Origin: Paracyclopina nana
Taxonomy: Eukaryota > Arthropoda > Copepoda > Cyclopoida > Cyclopettidae
Assembly: GCA_019096065.1 (NCBI GenBank)
Contig: JAGUCH010000003.1
Location: 6,634,001-6,698,000 of the forward strand
DNA: 64,000 nucleotides
Direction of reading: 5' to 3'
The notes below the pieces were generated by a model. That model did not search any database, was not told the DNA's origin, and saw only the letters and a program-made list of their open reading frames with translations. Position numbers and translations under genes: made by a program. Shown here piece by piece: positions 37,509 through 51,579 of the stretch. Position 1 is the stretch's first letter. Each line of letters starts with the position of its first letter.

Positions 37509-40500
37509 GTTGATGGCTCAAAAAGCTAGCGTGAACTAAAATGTGTTTGCGTGGCCCTCTGCGAAATCGAAGAGCGATTGACACTCGTAAAATAGTCGGC
37601 CATAAGACCTCAAAAAATGCTTTCAAACCTCGCGTGATTGACACCCCGTGTCCACACGTTAGCAGCTAAAATGAGGTGCAAAATATTTGGGAATGCATCA
37701 AAAAATAGTGCGTGCGCGTGGCCTTTAAATTCCAGGATTTTACATGTGACAGCCCTTGTAGCAGGTGTTAGAAAAATAATATTCATGAAAATGATAGCCA
37801 GCTTGTGGAATGTGAATATCGTTGATGGTACGTTAGCGAGTGTGACACAGGAATATAGCTCCTATAAGAACTGGTGCAAGGAAGCTCTACCCCTGTGTTC
37901 TAAAAGCCAACGTACTCCGTTCTTTTCTTCTCCTTTTTCGGGTACCAAAAATTGACTGCAGCTCATATCACACTGCCCTCGGCGAAAACTCCAACAATAT
38001 TATGCTAGCTTACTGCAGCAGCAGCCATCATTGTGTTTTATAGCTCGTACGCGCAGCAGCTCTTCAGCTATAGATGACACACACGCTCGTATTCGAAGCA
38101 TACACATGCAAGTTGAAAAAAATCAGACTCGGGCCCCCCTAAAATAGTAGGCCTGTCGTCTACCTGGCATCATATAGTATATGGTAGTAGCATAAAAAAA
38201 TGGCGGCGTTCTTTCTTGTGAGTGTGTGTGTGTGTGTGTGTGCACTTTTGCACTTGTGGGCAGGCCCTATATAGGCAACATGCGTACTGTTGCTATGCTC
38301 CAATGGTTTACGACAACAACCCAGGCCACTTTACCAGCACCTTGCTCTGCCAAGAGCAATTTTTCAAGCTCTGGGATTAATCTTGTTTCGCTAAACTAGA
38401 AGTTTTTGACAGAAGCGGCCTTGATCATGGTCAAGGCTAGGCCTGAAATGCAGCAGCTTACGCGTGGCCCAGCCTTTTGTCTGTGCTAGCTGCTGCCTCT
38501 GCTTTCTCAAGCTACGAGCTGCTTTCTTCACAACTCGGATAGAAGTGAGCCTTGCGAGCTACCTATCGGACTAATAAACTATGCGAAACGTCATTGCGAA
38601 ATATCCAAGCAATTTTCCTCAAAAGCGTTGAACAACTGTAACAAGATATACTACGTACCATATTGCTTGCTACTATATAAGGCCATGAGTCACCCTGTGT
38701 ACATGAATAACGGATTCCCAGAAAAGCTTTCTTGCTACAATGACGTCCCATACAGAGAAGTACAGGCGGGATTTCCGAGTTACCCACAATAAAGCAACTA
38801 CACTAAATAGTAAATGATGTCAGCAACGAGTTCTGTGCGGCAGTGCCCAAGCTAGTTGTCAAATGACATCTGAGTCCATAATTCGATTGCCCGAAAAATG
38901 GCTGAGCTTATCACAACCAGCTAACCACACTGCCACGCAGCCCAACGTCATTAATTCTTCTTCGAATAAAGGCCACCAGCAGGCCCCTTGTCCTTTGTTC
39001 AAGCTGTTCCGCATATATGTAAGCTGCTGCGCTTTTTCCCCGCACAGCTGCACTACTCTCACTTTCTTCGGGATGGAGGGCTGCACATTTGCAGCCCTCG
39101 TCGGGTCGCGACGGGTTGGGCCTGGGCGAGGCCTGGAAAAAGGGCCTTTTCCTCGAACAATCCTATCCTGTTTTGCAGTCCGAACCGTTCTGACGGCCGC
39201 CTACGTACGACTCTCTGAAGACGAACTCGAGCAAGTAGTCGTGCCGGCTCAGAATGTGCTAGACTAGTAGGCCTAAGGCCTCCCATCAAGGCCAGCCTTG
39301 CCAGACAGTAGTGGCCGTCGTCGTCGTCGCCACAAGCACTGTGGTGGTGACCTTGAATTGCTCTTCAAACGACTACACTGCCATCGTGATGGTGCAGTCG
39401 ACGGAGGCCTACTGGCTTGGATGCAGCAGCACGTAAAGGCCGAATGCACATGCTGCTGCTGAGGCACACAGTGGCCTTCGTGTCGCAAAAGAAGCTCTGC
39501 ACAGGAGGCCAGCGGGGCGGGGTAGCTCTAGCCAGCATGAAATAGGCTGTGGCAGCGCTTTTTTGCATTTCACGAATTTCGCCCTTTTCGCATCTCTACA
39601 CTCCTGCTAAAAGCTCTCCTCCCCATGCACGGCCTTGAAACGCAACAACGACTGCGACGAAGCCTCGGAACGTTCCAGGCCCATCTGCTGCTGCTGCTGC
39701 AAGAGGTGGGCACCACCACGCCGCCGAAATCACTCTCTCTTTTCGTCTTGCCAAAGTGGGCCTGCCATCGCGGCCTTTTCGCAAGCATCAAAGGCTGCAG
39801 CCCCGCACGCGTGCACTTTGATCTTCTTCTGACAGATGTACGGCTACTTCGCTGCATACGTTCGTACTTACACGCATATCCTTTTTGCTCACGTCGTTGG
39901 CCACGTTGGATACGTTGCATCTTAATTAATAATATGGCCTGATGACGCCCCAGCGTTGCCCCGTTACTGGGAGACGCGGCATAAATCATGATAGGAGTGA
40001 CTCACGTTTGGAATTGCGTCGTCAAAGAAGCCCCTGAGTATGCATGTGCGATGGCGGCCATTGATTGAGAGGCCTTTTTTGAGAAGGTCTTTGCGTCCGC
40101 CTCGTGGGCCCGTTGTCAGACGACTGGTCTTCGTCGGTGAAGTAGTCGACGTCTTTGTTGCCGCCATTTCTCCCGCAGCTAGCGTAGTCCTCCGCATGAG
40201 CACGTCGATGTGCAGCGGCACTTTTCCCAGCTCTACTCCTGCACAGTAATATGCTACGTCGCGACTGCACCGGTCTCAAGCTCGCTCGCTCCCGCATTGA
40301 AGAGCTCCTCGAATGACGTAACTCCAAGTGCATGTGAAATGCGAGGCCGTCACGACCGGCCTCCCTACCAACAGAGCTCACGTGTCAATTCAGGCCTACG
40401 GAGGCCGCTTGCGCACCGCTCTTTTTCTCTCGCGGCCACGCATGCACGCATGCACGCAGCTACAGTGCCCCGGCGACTATACGTTTTTACATATGCGTCG

Positions 40501-42843
40501 TTCGCCCGATGCAGACCCATTCATTATGGCTTGAACCTCTAAGTAATGGAGCATGCACATTAGGCGTCCCGTACTTAAAAAAAGACGCGCCATTAAAGGC
40601 TTAGCATGTACATTTTCCGAATAAAAAAAGTGCGCAGGCTGATTGGGAGAAATGAGAGCACTTTCGTTTCGAGTCACTACATAAGGTTCGCAATGTTAAG
40701 CAATAGTGCTATGAAAAATGAAGCGGAGAGCGTCGCGCTCCAGCTTCGCTTTATTTAAAAACGCATGTTATAAATGCAAGAGTGCTTCTTCTGCAGGATA
40801 CAAAAAAACGTTCCCTCACCTTGCATTTGAGAAGCCATAGCTCAAAGGTTTTCTCGCTTCGCAACCGCGAGCGAGCAATAAAGGTCGGCTGTAAATACTT
40901 GTGGCAGAAATCGGACTCCTTTTTACATCTTTTCAAGCCTAGCTGTACCTCAGCCTACGCTTGACAAAGTGCAACTCGATTGCATTTCCCGCAACGACTG
41001 CCGTATGCTCCCATGCCTATGCTGCTTCTTGCTGCTCTCCGCCCATTTCTAGCCTAGCAACGGCTCGAATGCAATTTTTCTGCGCTTTCATTGTCAAGGT
41101 CTGCTGTAAGGAGAAGAAGCTTTTGCAACTCTGCTAAGGAGGAAAATGCTAAGGCGAAAGTACCATATGCAAACGTCTTTGATACGTGTGCAAGGCCATT
41201 GCCCGACCCCTCAAGTCTAGCTGTCTCGATCGCAGGGATCTTTGCCACGTCCGCCGACGCTCAGAGATTTACAACCCAGCTAGCTGTCCTCGAGAAGTTC
41301 CCGGGAAAAATCCCTGCATATAATTATTATGGGTATCTCTTGGTAACAGCAATTTTCCGTAAACTGGCGTGCATTCCTCCTCCGTACCTAAGCATGCCCA
41401 AAAAAACCCGCTTTATGACATTTCATGCTCAAAAGAAGATTTTCAAGAAGTTCCTCCGAATTCGGGCGTCCTTAGATCCGCTGATTGCCTCCATTTAAAA
41501 AAAACCGCTTTCCTCCAATATTTTGGCAATATTCGCGCGAATCCAATTGAGATTGGATTGCTGCTGGCAATTATTGAGCGAGACAGACGGAATCCAGAAA
41601 ATCATAGCTCTCGTCTAGCTGCTCAGCAATGCAACGTCTGAATATCATACAAAGAAAGCTCCCCAGACCCACGGGGAAGGCGGCCTTGTCCGAGGGAGCG
41701 GATCAGACGTCTTGGCAGAGAAACTGCATTCACATGCACCATCATATATTGAGGTCATACACTCACTACGTCTCCCACGTCAAAGCCTTCGAGCATTCAA
41801 CCTCTACTTCCAGTACGAGGAGCTGAGGAGCAGCCTCGAAATGCATCGACTTGGTGCAACGCCCCAGTCAGTCGGGGAGAAGAGCTGTTGATTTCTGGGA
41901 TTAATGCTTCTAGGATCCCCGAGAAGAGGCCGTGCTAGCTTTTTTTCTCGCCGAAAACGGGAAAAATATTGCTAGGACAGGTTCTCGAGAGCTTCAGCGC
42001 AACATTTTGCAACGATTACTTCCACTAGTCGGTGCTCGAACTACACACAATAACTCAGCTAGCTTGCGCAGCAATCGATTGCCACGCAAAGGCTAATCCT
42101 CAGGCATACACATAAAACTTGTAACGCGCGTACAATATAGCATGATTGTCGAAATGAGAGAGCCACTACACTTTTTCAAGAGCATCTTGATGCATTTCTA
42201 AGCTACCAATGCTATTCCTTTCTCCCATGTTTCATGCTGCCCGTGACTCTTCACAAAATATTATTGACAATGGATTCAGTTGAAAATGCATACGAGCGTT
42301 GAAGGAATTAGCTCAAAAGTTTGATAAGAGCTCTCTAATCAAACACGTTGTTATCCGCATAGGCAACATGCAATCAGACCATCCTCAAGGTTGCGATTTG
42401 CATAGTTCGAAAACAATGCCCAACAAGCCTTCACATTAATTATAGATATTAACAAAGCTCTCGTGATAGCTAATTAATTTCATAACGTACTAGCTCTACA
42501 TAAAAATGAATAACATAATAATATGAATACTGTATATGCAAATCAAACTAATAATTTGATTGCTTGATGGATAGAGTAAGCAGCAGAAAACTTTTGCCGT
42601 GAAGAGTTGCTTGCAAAAGCATGGTAAGGTTCGAAGATAAATTGATTTTCCATGCTGTATAGAGATCGTTAAATCCTTGCGCACCTTGTTATAAGAAAAA
42701 ATCTAGTAGAAGGAAGGTTGCGATCTTGGCGAATTAAACATTCCGTTCCGACAATAAACAACAATCAGCTGATTGTTTCAATTTGCCGCCAAATCGTGCG
42801 AGGTAAAAAAGACACTTCTGATACAGAAGCTGTTTGTCTCAAA
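37509..42843. other. 5.3-kb region without a supported gene
   Basis: Probably holds the calmodulin-like gene's promoter at its left end and the POLD1 promoter at its right end. Many short open frames occur on both strands because the DNA is less AT-rich and rich in GGCC and CTGCTG words, but none has family similarity, a consistent splice pattern or a convincing start. A (GT)10 microsatellite sits at 38222-38241. A non-coding RNA cannot be excluded. Confidence 0.45.
38222..38241. repeat. (GT)10 microsatellite
   Basis: Uninterrupted GT dinucleotide run of ten units, likely polymorphic. Confidence 0.9.
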
Positions 42844-45800
42844 ATGAGCTATCGAGGCCGTGGAAATTGGCGTGGAGGCCGAGGAGGGGGACGTGGAGGC
42901 TCTTCAAGTAATGAGGCGCCTCCTGCCAAGAAATTTAGGAGCCAAGATGACGACGAAGACATGGACGGCAAACCAAGCTCCTTTGAAGACACTCTGGCTG
43001 GAATGTTGGAGGAAGAGGAGGACATGATGTATGGAACCAATGAGCCACCTACTGAAATGGAGGAAGCTCTCGAATGCCAGGAAGAAAGGTTCAAAAAGTG
43101 GCGGCGTCAACCTCCGCCCAAAATTGATGAAGGAAAGGACGACCTGATTTTTCAACAAATTGACATTGATCACTACATCGGAAAACATTATCCCGGGATG
43201 TGTGGAGCAGAGCAAGGTCCAGTGCCTATAATGAGGATGTTTGGCGTCACCAAAGAGGTAATATACGGATATTGTTTTTCTGTGCTGTACTTAGGCTGAA
43301 ATCTCATTTTTGTTGTAGGGCAATTCAGTTTGTTGCCATGTGCATGGATTTCATCCCTATTTTTATGTGCCTGCTCCAGAAAAATTTACAAAGGACAATT
43401 TGAGAGATTTTCGAGTCGGTCTTAACAATGCCATCATCGCAGATATGAAGAACAACCGAGAGAACTTGAGTGATGCCGTGCTTGATGTACAGATCTTAAG
43501 CAAGTCTTCCATTTATGGATTCCAAGGCAACAAAATGGTTCCCTTTATCAAAATAGTGTTGGCATATCCCAAGTTGATTGCCCCAGCCAAACGATTGCTA
43601 GAAAAGGGAGAAGTGACTGTGCGAGGATTTCCCAACACCCAGTACAGGGCATTTGAAGCCAACATAGACTTTGAAATTCGGTTCATGGCTGACACGAGTG
43701 TTGTTGGGTGTAACTGGATTGAGCTACCCAAAGGAAAATATAAACTAAGAGGATCTGCAAGCAGTCTCTCGGACAAGGAATTTGAGCCCAAGTCTCGTTG
43801 TCAAATTGAAGTTGATGTGGCTTGGGATGAGTTCATTTCGCATGCCCCTGAGGGAGACTGGTCTGATGTGGCTCCTTTTAGAATTCTTAGCTTTGACATC
43901 GAATGTGCCGGGCGAAAAGGTATTTTTCCCGAGCCAGACAAAGACCCTGTAATTCAAATCGCAAACATGGTTATTCGTCAGGTATTGCATCCCACTTTTT
44001 CTGTACCAGGCAATTCGTGATTTTAAATCTTTTTAGGGCGACCCCGAGCCTTTTATCAGAAATGTGTTCACCCTTAATACATGTGCCCCCATCGTGGGAT
44101 CGGACGTCATTTCGTGTGAGAAAGAGGCGCAGTTGCTGGAAAGTTGGGCAGAATTTTTGCGAGAAGTGGATCCCGACATCATAACTGGATACAACATCAA
44201 CAATTTTGATGGGCCCTACTTACTGAATAGGTATGTTATTCTTTAAAAATCTCTATGTCCCGCACAATGAGTCTGGCATTCATTTATTTTTAGGGCAAAA
44301 CATTTGCATGTGCGAAATTTCCAGTTTTTGGGCCGAGTCAAAAATATTCCATCAGTCATCAGAGAGACCATTTTGCAAAGCAAGCAAATGGGAAAGCGCG
44401 AAAACAAAGTTATCAACATCGAGGGAAGAGTTCAGTTTGATCTTCTTCTCATTTTGGTCCGAGATTACAAGCTTCGAAGCTATACTTTGAACGCAGTGTC
44501 ATACCATTTTTTGCAAGAGCAAAAAGAAGACGTGCATCATAGTGTCATCACTGATCTTCAAAATGGTACTCCACAAACTCGAAGGAGGTTAGCTGTGTAT
44601 TGCTTGAAAGATGCATATCTGCCCTTACGTCTTCTGGAGAAGCTCATGTGCGTCATCAACTACATGGAAATGGCTCGCGTCACTGGTGTACCCTTCTCAT
44701 ATTTGCAAACGAGGGGCCAGCAAATAAAGGTTGTCTCTCAGCTGATTCGTAAAGCTAAGGAGCAAGACCTTCTGATTCCAACCATGCATGGAGCGCAAGG
44801 AGAGGAAAACTTTGAAGGTGCAACTGTCATTGAGCCCAAACGGGGCTATTATGACAAGCCTATTGCAACTCTAGATTTTTCCTCACTGTACCCGTCTATT
44901 ATGATGGCTCACAACTTGTGCTACACTTCTCTTCTGAAGGTGAAATAGTTATTATCTTTAAAAGTGGGCTTAAGATGCATAATTTCATTTGGTTTCAGGG
45001 CACTCCTGCCCAATTTGGGCTGAGTGACACGGATTACATTAGAACACCATCGGGAAACTACTTTGTGAAAAGCACTGTGAGGAAAGGATTACTGCCTGAA
45101 ATTCTCGAGTCACTCTTGTCGGCCCGAAAAAAGGCCAAGTCTGACTTGAAGAAGGAAACAGATCCATTTAAGCAGAAGGTGCTAGATGGTCGTCAGTTGG
45201 CTTTAAAAATCAGCGCCAACTCTGTATATGGATTCACTGGAGCACAAGTTGGAAAATTGCCCTGTCTTGAAATATCACAAAGTGTCACTGCTTTCGGCCG
45301 CATGATGATAGAACAAACAAAGAACGAAGTTGAGGCCAAGTACACGGTGGAGAATGGCTACCCTTTCAAAGCTGAGGTTATTTACGGTGACACTGACTCG
45401 GTCATGGTCAAGTTTGGAGTGGACACGGTGGCCGAAGCCATGAAGTACGGCGAAGAGGCTGCTAACTATGTGTCGACTAAGTTTATCAAGCCCATCAAGC
45501 TGGAGTTTGAAAAGGTCTACTTTCCATACTTGTTGATCAACAAGAAGCGCTACGCTGGCTTGTACTTCACGCGTCCGGACAAACACGATAAAATGGATTG
45601 CAAAGGTATCGAAACGGTTCGTAGGGATAACTGTCCATTGGTAGCCAGACTCATGAATGAGTGTTTGAGGAAGATTCTGATTGACCGTGACCCCATGGGA
45701 GCAATGGAGTTTGCGAAGCAAAATATTTCTGACTTGCTGTGCAACCGAGTGGACATTTCCCAACTGGTCATTACCAAGGAGTTGACCAAGACCGACAAGG

Positions 45801-46441
45801 ATTACACCGCCAAGCAGGCTCACGTCGAGCTTGCCAACAAAATGAAGAAACGGGACGCAGGAAGTGCGCCAAAGCTCGGCGATCGAGTTCCTTATGTTAT
45901 CATTTCTGCATCCAAGGGCACTCCTGCTTACCAAAAAGCCGAGGATCCCATTTACGTGCTTGAGAACAACATCCCGATCGATGCTCAGTATTATCTCACG
46001 AATATGCTCGCTAAGCCTCTTTTGAGGATTTTTGAGCCTATTTTGGGAGAGTCTAAAGCCGAATCAACTCTTTTGCGTGGAGAGCACACGCTCACCAAAA
46101 CCGTGGTTACATCAAAGGTTGGAGCTCTGAGTGCTTTCACCAAAAAGCGCTCCACTTGCATAGGCTGCAAGATCCCTCTGGATAACGACCTCGAGGCCGT
46201 GTGCAAGCATTGCAAAGACAAGGAAAGCGCTATTTACCAGAAGCAAATCAACCAGTTTGCAGCTTTGGAGGAAAAGTTTGCGCGGCTATGGACGCAATGT
46301 CAACGCTGCCAGGGCTCGCGACATGAAGAGGTTTTGTGCACGAGCAGAGATTGTCCCATATTTTATATGCGCAAAAAGATTCAAATTGAACTAAGCGCCC
46401 AGGATTCGGTTTTGCAAAGGTTTGGAGCTCCCAATTGGTAG
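42844..46441 (+). CDS. POLD1: DNA polymerase delta catalytic subunit
   Basis: Exons 42844-43257, 43319-43981, 44037-44230, 44294-44939, 44999-46441; 1,119 residues (human about 1,107). Family-B polymerase: it copies the lagging strand and extends primers with PCNA in the nucleus. Proofreading motifs: Exo I FDIEC (Asp331, Glu333), Exo II NINNFD (Asp417), Exo [15 protein letters not shown]. Polymerase motifs: [33 protein letters not shown] (Asp770, Asp772). C-terminal CysA ([10 protein letters not shown]...CKHC) and CysB (CQRC...CTSRDC), which in this family bind zinc and a 4Fe-4S cluster. All key residues are present. The N-terminus is unusual: an RGG box ([18 protein letters not shown]) precedes the acidic linker. 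The start is the first in-frame ATG; upstream frame is open but has none. Confidence 0.97.
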
Positions 46442-46442
46442 C

Positions 46443-46448
46443 AATAAA
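46443..46448 (+). promoter_or_regulatory. poly(A) signal of POLD1
   Basis: AATAAA begins two bases after the POLD1 stop codon, so the 3' UTR is minimal. The rest of the spacer to the SNX17 start (46860) holds no gene. Confidence 0.75.
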
Positions 46449-46859
46449 TGTGTTTTCCAAGTTTCTAGAGCGGCATATGCACACGCCAATATTGGCTATA
46501 CACATCAGTTTGCTGAAGAGAAAGTGAGTCAGCAGCGTTGGAACGACGCGACTTCTTTAGGGCTACAAAACCTGTATAGATTAAATAGTGGAACCAGTTC
46601 TCGTTGCCTTTATCATCAACCTTTTAGTGCATTCATTTTTGGTTCAAGTTTGTGTTAACTTTTCCAATATCTTGCTGAGCTTTAATTAAGCTGCGAGCCC
46701 TTGGAGCAATTGTGTGGCTGGCAATTAGGTAGATAGTGCTAGTGTCGATCACTTGACCGACTTTCATGTCAACTTTCTTACACCTGCTAATGTTTTCTTG
46801 ACCAGAAGCCTCTATCGTCAAATTTTCACCGTACCAAGCAGACCATGATCTAGGGCAAA

Positions 46860-48633
46860 ATGCACTTTTCCATACCAGAGACGATTGATCGGAGTGACCC
46901 AAAGGGCAACACGTATACAGTAAGTTTGACACCATCATATGGGAGGCATTGTTAATTGACATCCGTCTCCTTTTTTTGCTTGTAGGCATATGAAATACAC
47001 ATCAATGGGGTGCGACACTGTAGCTTGCGATACCGCCAATTGCATATTCTCCACGAAAAGCTTAAGAGGGAATTTCACCCCTCCACATTGCCCGCAATTC
47101 CGCCTAAAAAGCTGATGCCACTTTCTCTCAGCCAGCTGGAAGAACGAAGAATGGGACTGGAAAAGTACCTTCAACTCTTGTCCCAAGACCCCAGAGTGGC
47201 CAATGGAGTCGTCTTCAACGGGTTCTTGCTGGCTGCCCAGCAAGAGACTGCTGCTGAAAAGGCTGAAGAAGTTGACTTGGAAGTGTTCCTCATGAATGAC
47301 AGTAAGATCACCATATCCGGCATGACAGTTCTCCAAACCGAGGAGGTTCTTGAGGTGACAACATTTTACGTGTTTTACATAAGAGACTGAAGCTAACATT
47401 TGTTGCGGCCATTTCAGAAAGTCTGTCGTCAGTTGGGTGTTCCAGATGAAATGGTTTACTACTTTGCCTTGTTTCTTATTCAACGGGATGAAATCTCGGG
47501 GGAAGTGACAATCTTGAGAAAGCTGCAAGACTACGAGTCTCCATACATCTCCCAAAAGTCCATTGTGGCCAAGAATTCATCATGTAAATTGGTGCTGAGG
47601 AAAAGGTATGATCATGTGATTGTTTCAATCTATTAGAAGGCCTCTGTGAGTATCAAATTTCACTGACAGCTCGTGGGATGTCAAAATTGACGAGGAGCTG
47701 ATGAGTCATAAGATCAGCCTCAACCTGTTGTACGTGCAGACCCTGTCTGATGTTGAGCGGGGTTGGGTCCAAGCCAACCAAGATACGAGGAGGCAACTTG
47801 CCCTTTTGCAATCTCGTGGTGCGAAAAAAGAGTACATGGAAATGGCCAAGCAACTGAAAGACTATGGGTATCTTCATTTTGCACCCTGTATCTGTGATTA
47901 CCCAGCTACCAATACTAGGTAATATATTCGATAGTATTTTAGAAGCATTTACTCATTTGTGTGCATTTCAGCGTCACTGTCTTAATTGGAGGACGAGAGC
48001 TGATTCTCAGAATCGCAAGCTTAAATGGCGAAGCAGGAAAAGAGGGAAGGTTTAAAGTTACCAAGATGAGGTGCTGGCGAATAATGACCATTGCTGGCGT
48101 TATAGAAGCCAAAGAAAATGAAGAGGAGCCTCTGTTATCGAGCAGCAAATTGGAGCTAAGCTTTGAGTATCTCATGCCGAGTGGCGAGCTACAATGGGTC
48201 ACAATAGTGTCTACTCAAGCTATTCTGATGTCACTCTGCCTACAATCAATGGTTGAAGAGTTGCTGCGCATGAGGAATGACGTACCAATCAAAAAGGCTG
48301 GGGAAAAGTCATGCACCACTCAGTTCTCCTTTAAGAAAAAGGATGGCGGGGAAATGATTATACCCATTAAATCAGGACTGCATTCTATCACTACTCCAAT
48401 CAAGGTAACTGCAGCTCTTGTTAAATGCAGAAAAACTTGCCTACCGTCTGTTCTCATTTCAGCATGGAAACAATCAAGAAGTGTGTACCAAGTCAATGTC
48501 CAGCCGTCAGTATTCTATCAAACGATTAAGCGAGAAATTTGACGTTGTCAACATGCGAGATACCTCACGAGCAGCCGAGAATGTTTTCATTGAAAATGAA
48601 GCATTTCACGAACTTAAGGACGACGATCTGTGA
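46860..48633 (+). CDS. SNX17: Sorting nexin 17
   Basis: Exons 46860-46919, 46986-47354, 47418-47605, 47670-47918, 47972-48404, 48463-48633; 489 residues (human 470). The start is fixed by MHFSIPET, the family's conserved N-terminus, in a 60-base first exon. The PX domain follows (AYEIHINGVRHCSLRYRQL, basic PPKKL loop; binds PI3P on early endosomes), then the FERM-like module (QTEEVLEKVCRQLGVPDE, LNLLYVQTLSDVERGW, RMRCWRIMTI...LQWVTIVSTQAI), which binds NPxY cargo tails. The C-terminus ends KDDDL, resembling the DEDL tail that docks the Retriever complex. Role: recycling of receptors and integrins from endosomes to the plasma membrane. It lies downstream of POLD1 on the same strand, about 420 bases from its stop. 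Confidence 0.95.
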
Positions 48634-48728
48634 TTTGCTGATATGATAGCTTTTCCTATTTTTAGCATCATCAAAGCTCACTTGTTTTAATTTGTCAAAT
48701 TCGAATTCCATTCGCATTTATGCTTGCC

Positions 48729-48734
48729 AATAAA
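48729..48734 (+). promoter_or_regulatory. poly(A) signal of SNX17
   Basis: AATAAA 96 bases after the SNX17 stop codon. Confidence 0.7.
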
Positions 48735-48829
48735 CAATCGGTTTCATTATCTTTTAATTCTAGCCGAATTTGGGCTACGCGCATGTGTCCAGCTCCACGA
48801 AAAAAGTCAAAAATTCTACCATATATAAT

Positions 48830-48960
48830 CCTATGTGACATTATGCTATGAGACAATATGCATCTTAGCATGTTTAGTTAAATTGGCTTTTGTATAATTT
48901 GCTATGTGACAATATGCTATGAGACATTATGCTATGAGCCAAAATGCTATGAGACAATTT
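48830..48960. repeat. 15-bp minisatellite in the SNX17-SRP54 spacer
   Basis: Unit close to GCTATGAGACAATAT. Two copies at 48830-48859, a 41-base interruption, then four consecutive copies at 48901-48960. Units differ at one to three positions (G/A in TGTGACA/TGAGACA, A/T near the end), so the array has diverged. It lies about 330 bases upstream of the SRP54 start. Confidence 0.85.
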
Positions 48961-49273
48961 GCAGTGACTTACTTGCGTAAGTGAAAGTACAGTTTGAATT
49001 TTGGCGCCGTTCTCATAGTAATTGTGGGCCTGTGAAGTGATGCTACATTCCTCGAGAAAGTGGCTGATTTTTTGGCTTCTACTAATTCCATTTAGCTGAT
49101 TGGCTATTCCATAATGGAATGCTTTATCCAATTGTATTGAAAAAGATTGCTGATATTTGGAAATATAAAAAAATGCCAAATTGCTTGGCCCATTTGTTGT
49201 GACGTGTGCAGCTGTCGCAAGGAACTACTGCGTGTAAATAAAAACCTTCAAAGGGATTTTGGTGATGAAATAG

Positions 49274-50885
<1,612 letters not shown>

Positions 50886-50935
50886 TGTGCATCTTTGTGC
50901 AAACTGTGCCGAATTGTTGTATTTACTGTTTTCTA

Positions 50936-50941
50936 AATAAA
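50936..50941 (+). promoter_or_regulatory. poly(A) signal of SRP54
   Basis: AATAAA 50 bases after the stop, just short of the convergent nitrobindin stop at 50970, so the two 3' UTRs probably abut or overlap. Confidence 0.75.
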
Positions 50942-50969
50942 ATATGGATTAAGAAAATGCGTGGCCTCA

Positions 50970-51544
50970 TTATTCCACTTTTGAGTAAGTTGCCTCCAAG
51001 TGACGAGTGAGGGGTGTCTTGGACGTTGCCATATCAACAATTTGAACGAGAGTGTTATCGTCGTTGAGCTTGAATGATCGCTGCAGTTCGGTCACATGAG
51101 GCTCCTTAGCAAAAGACATTCGGTGAATATCATTTGACTTGAGAGTGACAACAGAGCCTTCAACGGTTCCTTCCTCAATGGAAGTGACCCCTGAATGCAC
51201 GAAAAAAAATTTAAATTGTGCAGTTTTCAATTAGGAAAAAAATCCTGCGTACCAAAATTGTGGGCAATCAAGAAGCTGACTTCATGGGTGCCAGGCTTGA
51301 TTCTAAGAAATCCAGTTTCCTGATGCATCGGTGTTTTCTTATCAGGATGCCAGGAAAAAGACGAGTAATTCAGCATTGGCTGTCCCACATTGGAGAAGGT
51401 AATTTGCTCTCCGTATTTGAAGTCATTGATAGTGGGATAAACTCCACAGCCGTTTTCGTTGCACCTCCAAGTTCCAATGAGCCAAGCAAGCGGCTCAACT
51501 GGCTTGGGCATAGGAGGAATGGTTACTCCTTGAGGGACGGACAT
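50970..51544 (-). CDS. Nitrobindin (THAP4-type heme-binding beta-barrel)
   Basis: Minus-strand exons 51544-51253 and 51190-50970, 62-base intron in phase 1; 170 residues. The entire protein is the nitrobindin fold: LAWLIGTWRCNENGCGVYPTI near the start (family signature GTWRG...G.YPTI), a central YSSFSWHPD strand, and RHLEATYSKV at the end, where the family's heme-ligating histidine sits. Family knowledge: ferric heme binding, reaction with NO and peroxynitrite. The THAP DNA-binding domain of vertebrate THAP4 is absent, as in other invertebrate and plant nitrobindins. The ATG lies two bases after a strong 3' splice acceptor and only 30 bases after the SMYD5 stop on the same strand. Confidence 0.9.
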
Positions 51545-51546
51545 AG

Positions 51547-51579
51547 CTGTAAATAAGGAGAAAAATGTAGTACTTTATT
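51547..51579 (-). promoter_or_regulatory. SMYD5 poly(A) signal directly followed by a splice acceptor for nitrobindin
   Basis: On the minus strand the SMYD5 stop TAA is part of AATAAA (51579-51574). It is followed by a pyrimidine-rich tract and TTTACAG ending at 51547, two bases before the nitrobindin ATG. The arrangement (poly(A) signal, short gap, acceptor, ATG) is the one found between genes of trans-spliced operons, but a distant cis 5' UTR exon would also use it. Confidence 0.6.

Noticed and set aside
38863..41826. Numerous overlapping frames of 60-140 codons on both strands
   Set aside because: No domain, signal peptide, splice logic or codon pattern like the neighbouring genes. Expected by chance in less AT-rich DNA.
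42718..42843. Upstream extension of POLD1 into an open frame
   Set aside because: The frame is open but contains no ATG. The family starts close to 42844.
45275..45934. Long antisense frame opposite POLD1
   Set aside because: It is a shadow of the conserved polymerase coding sequence on the plus strand.
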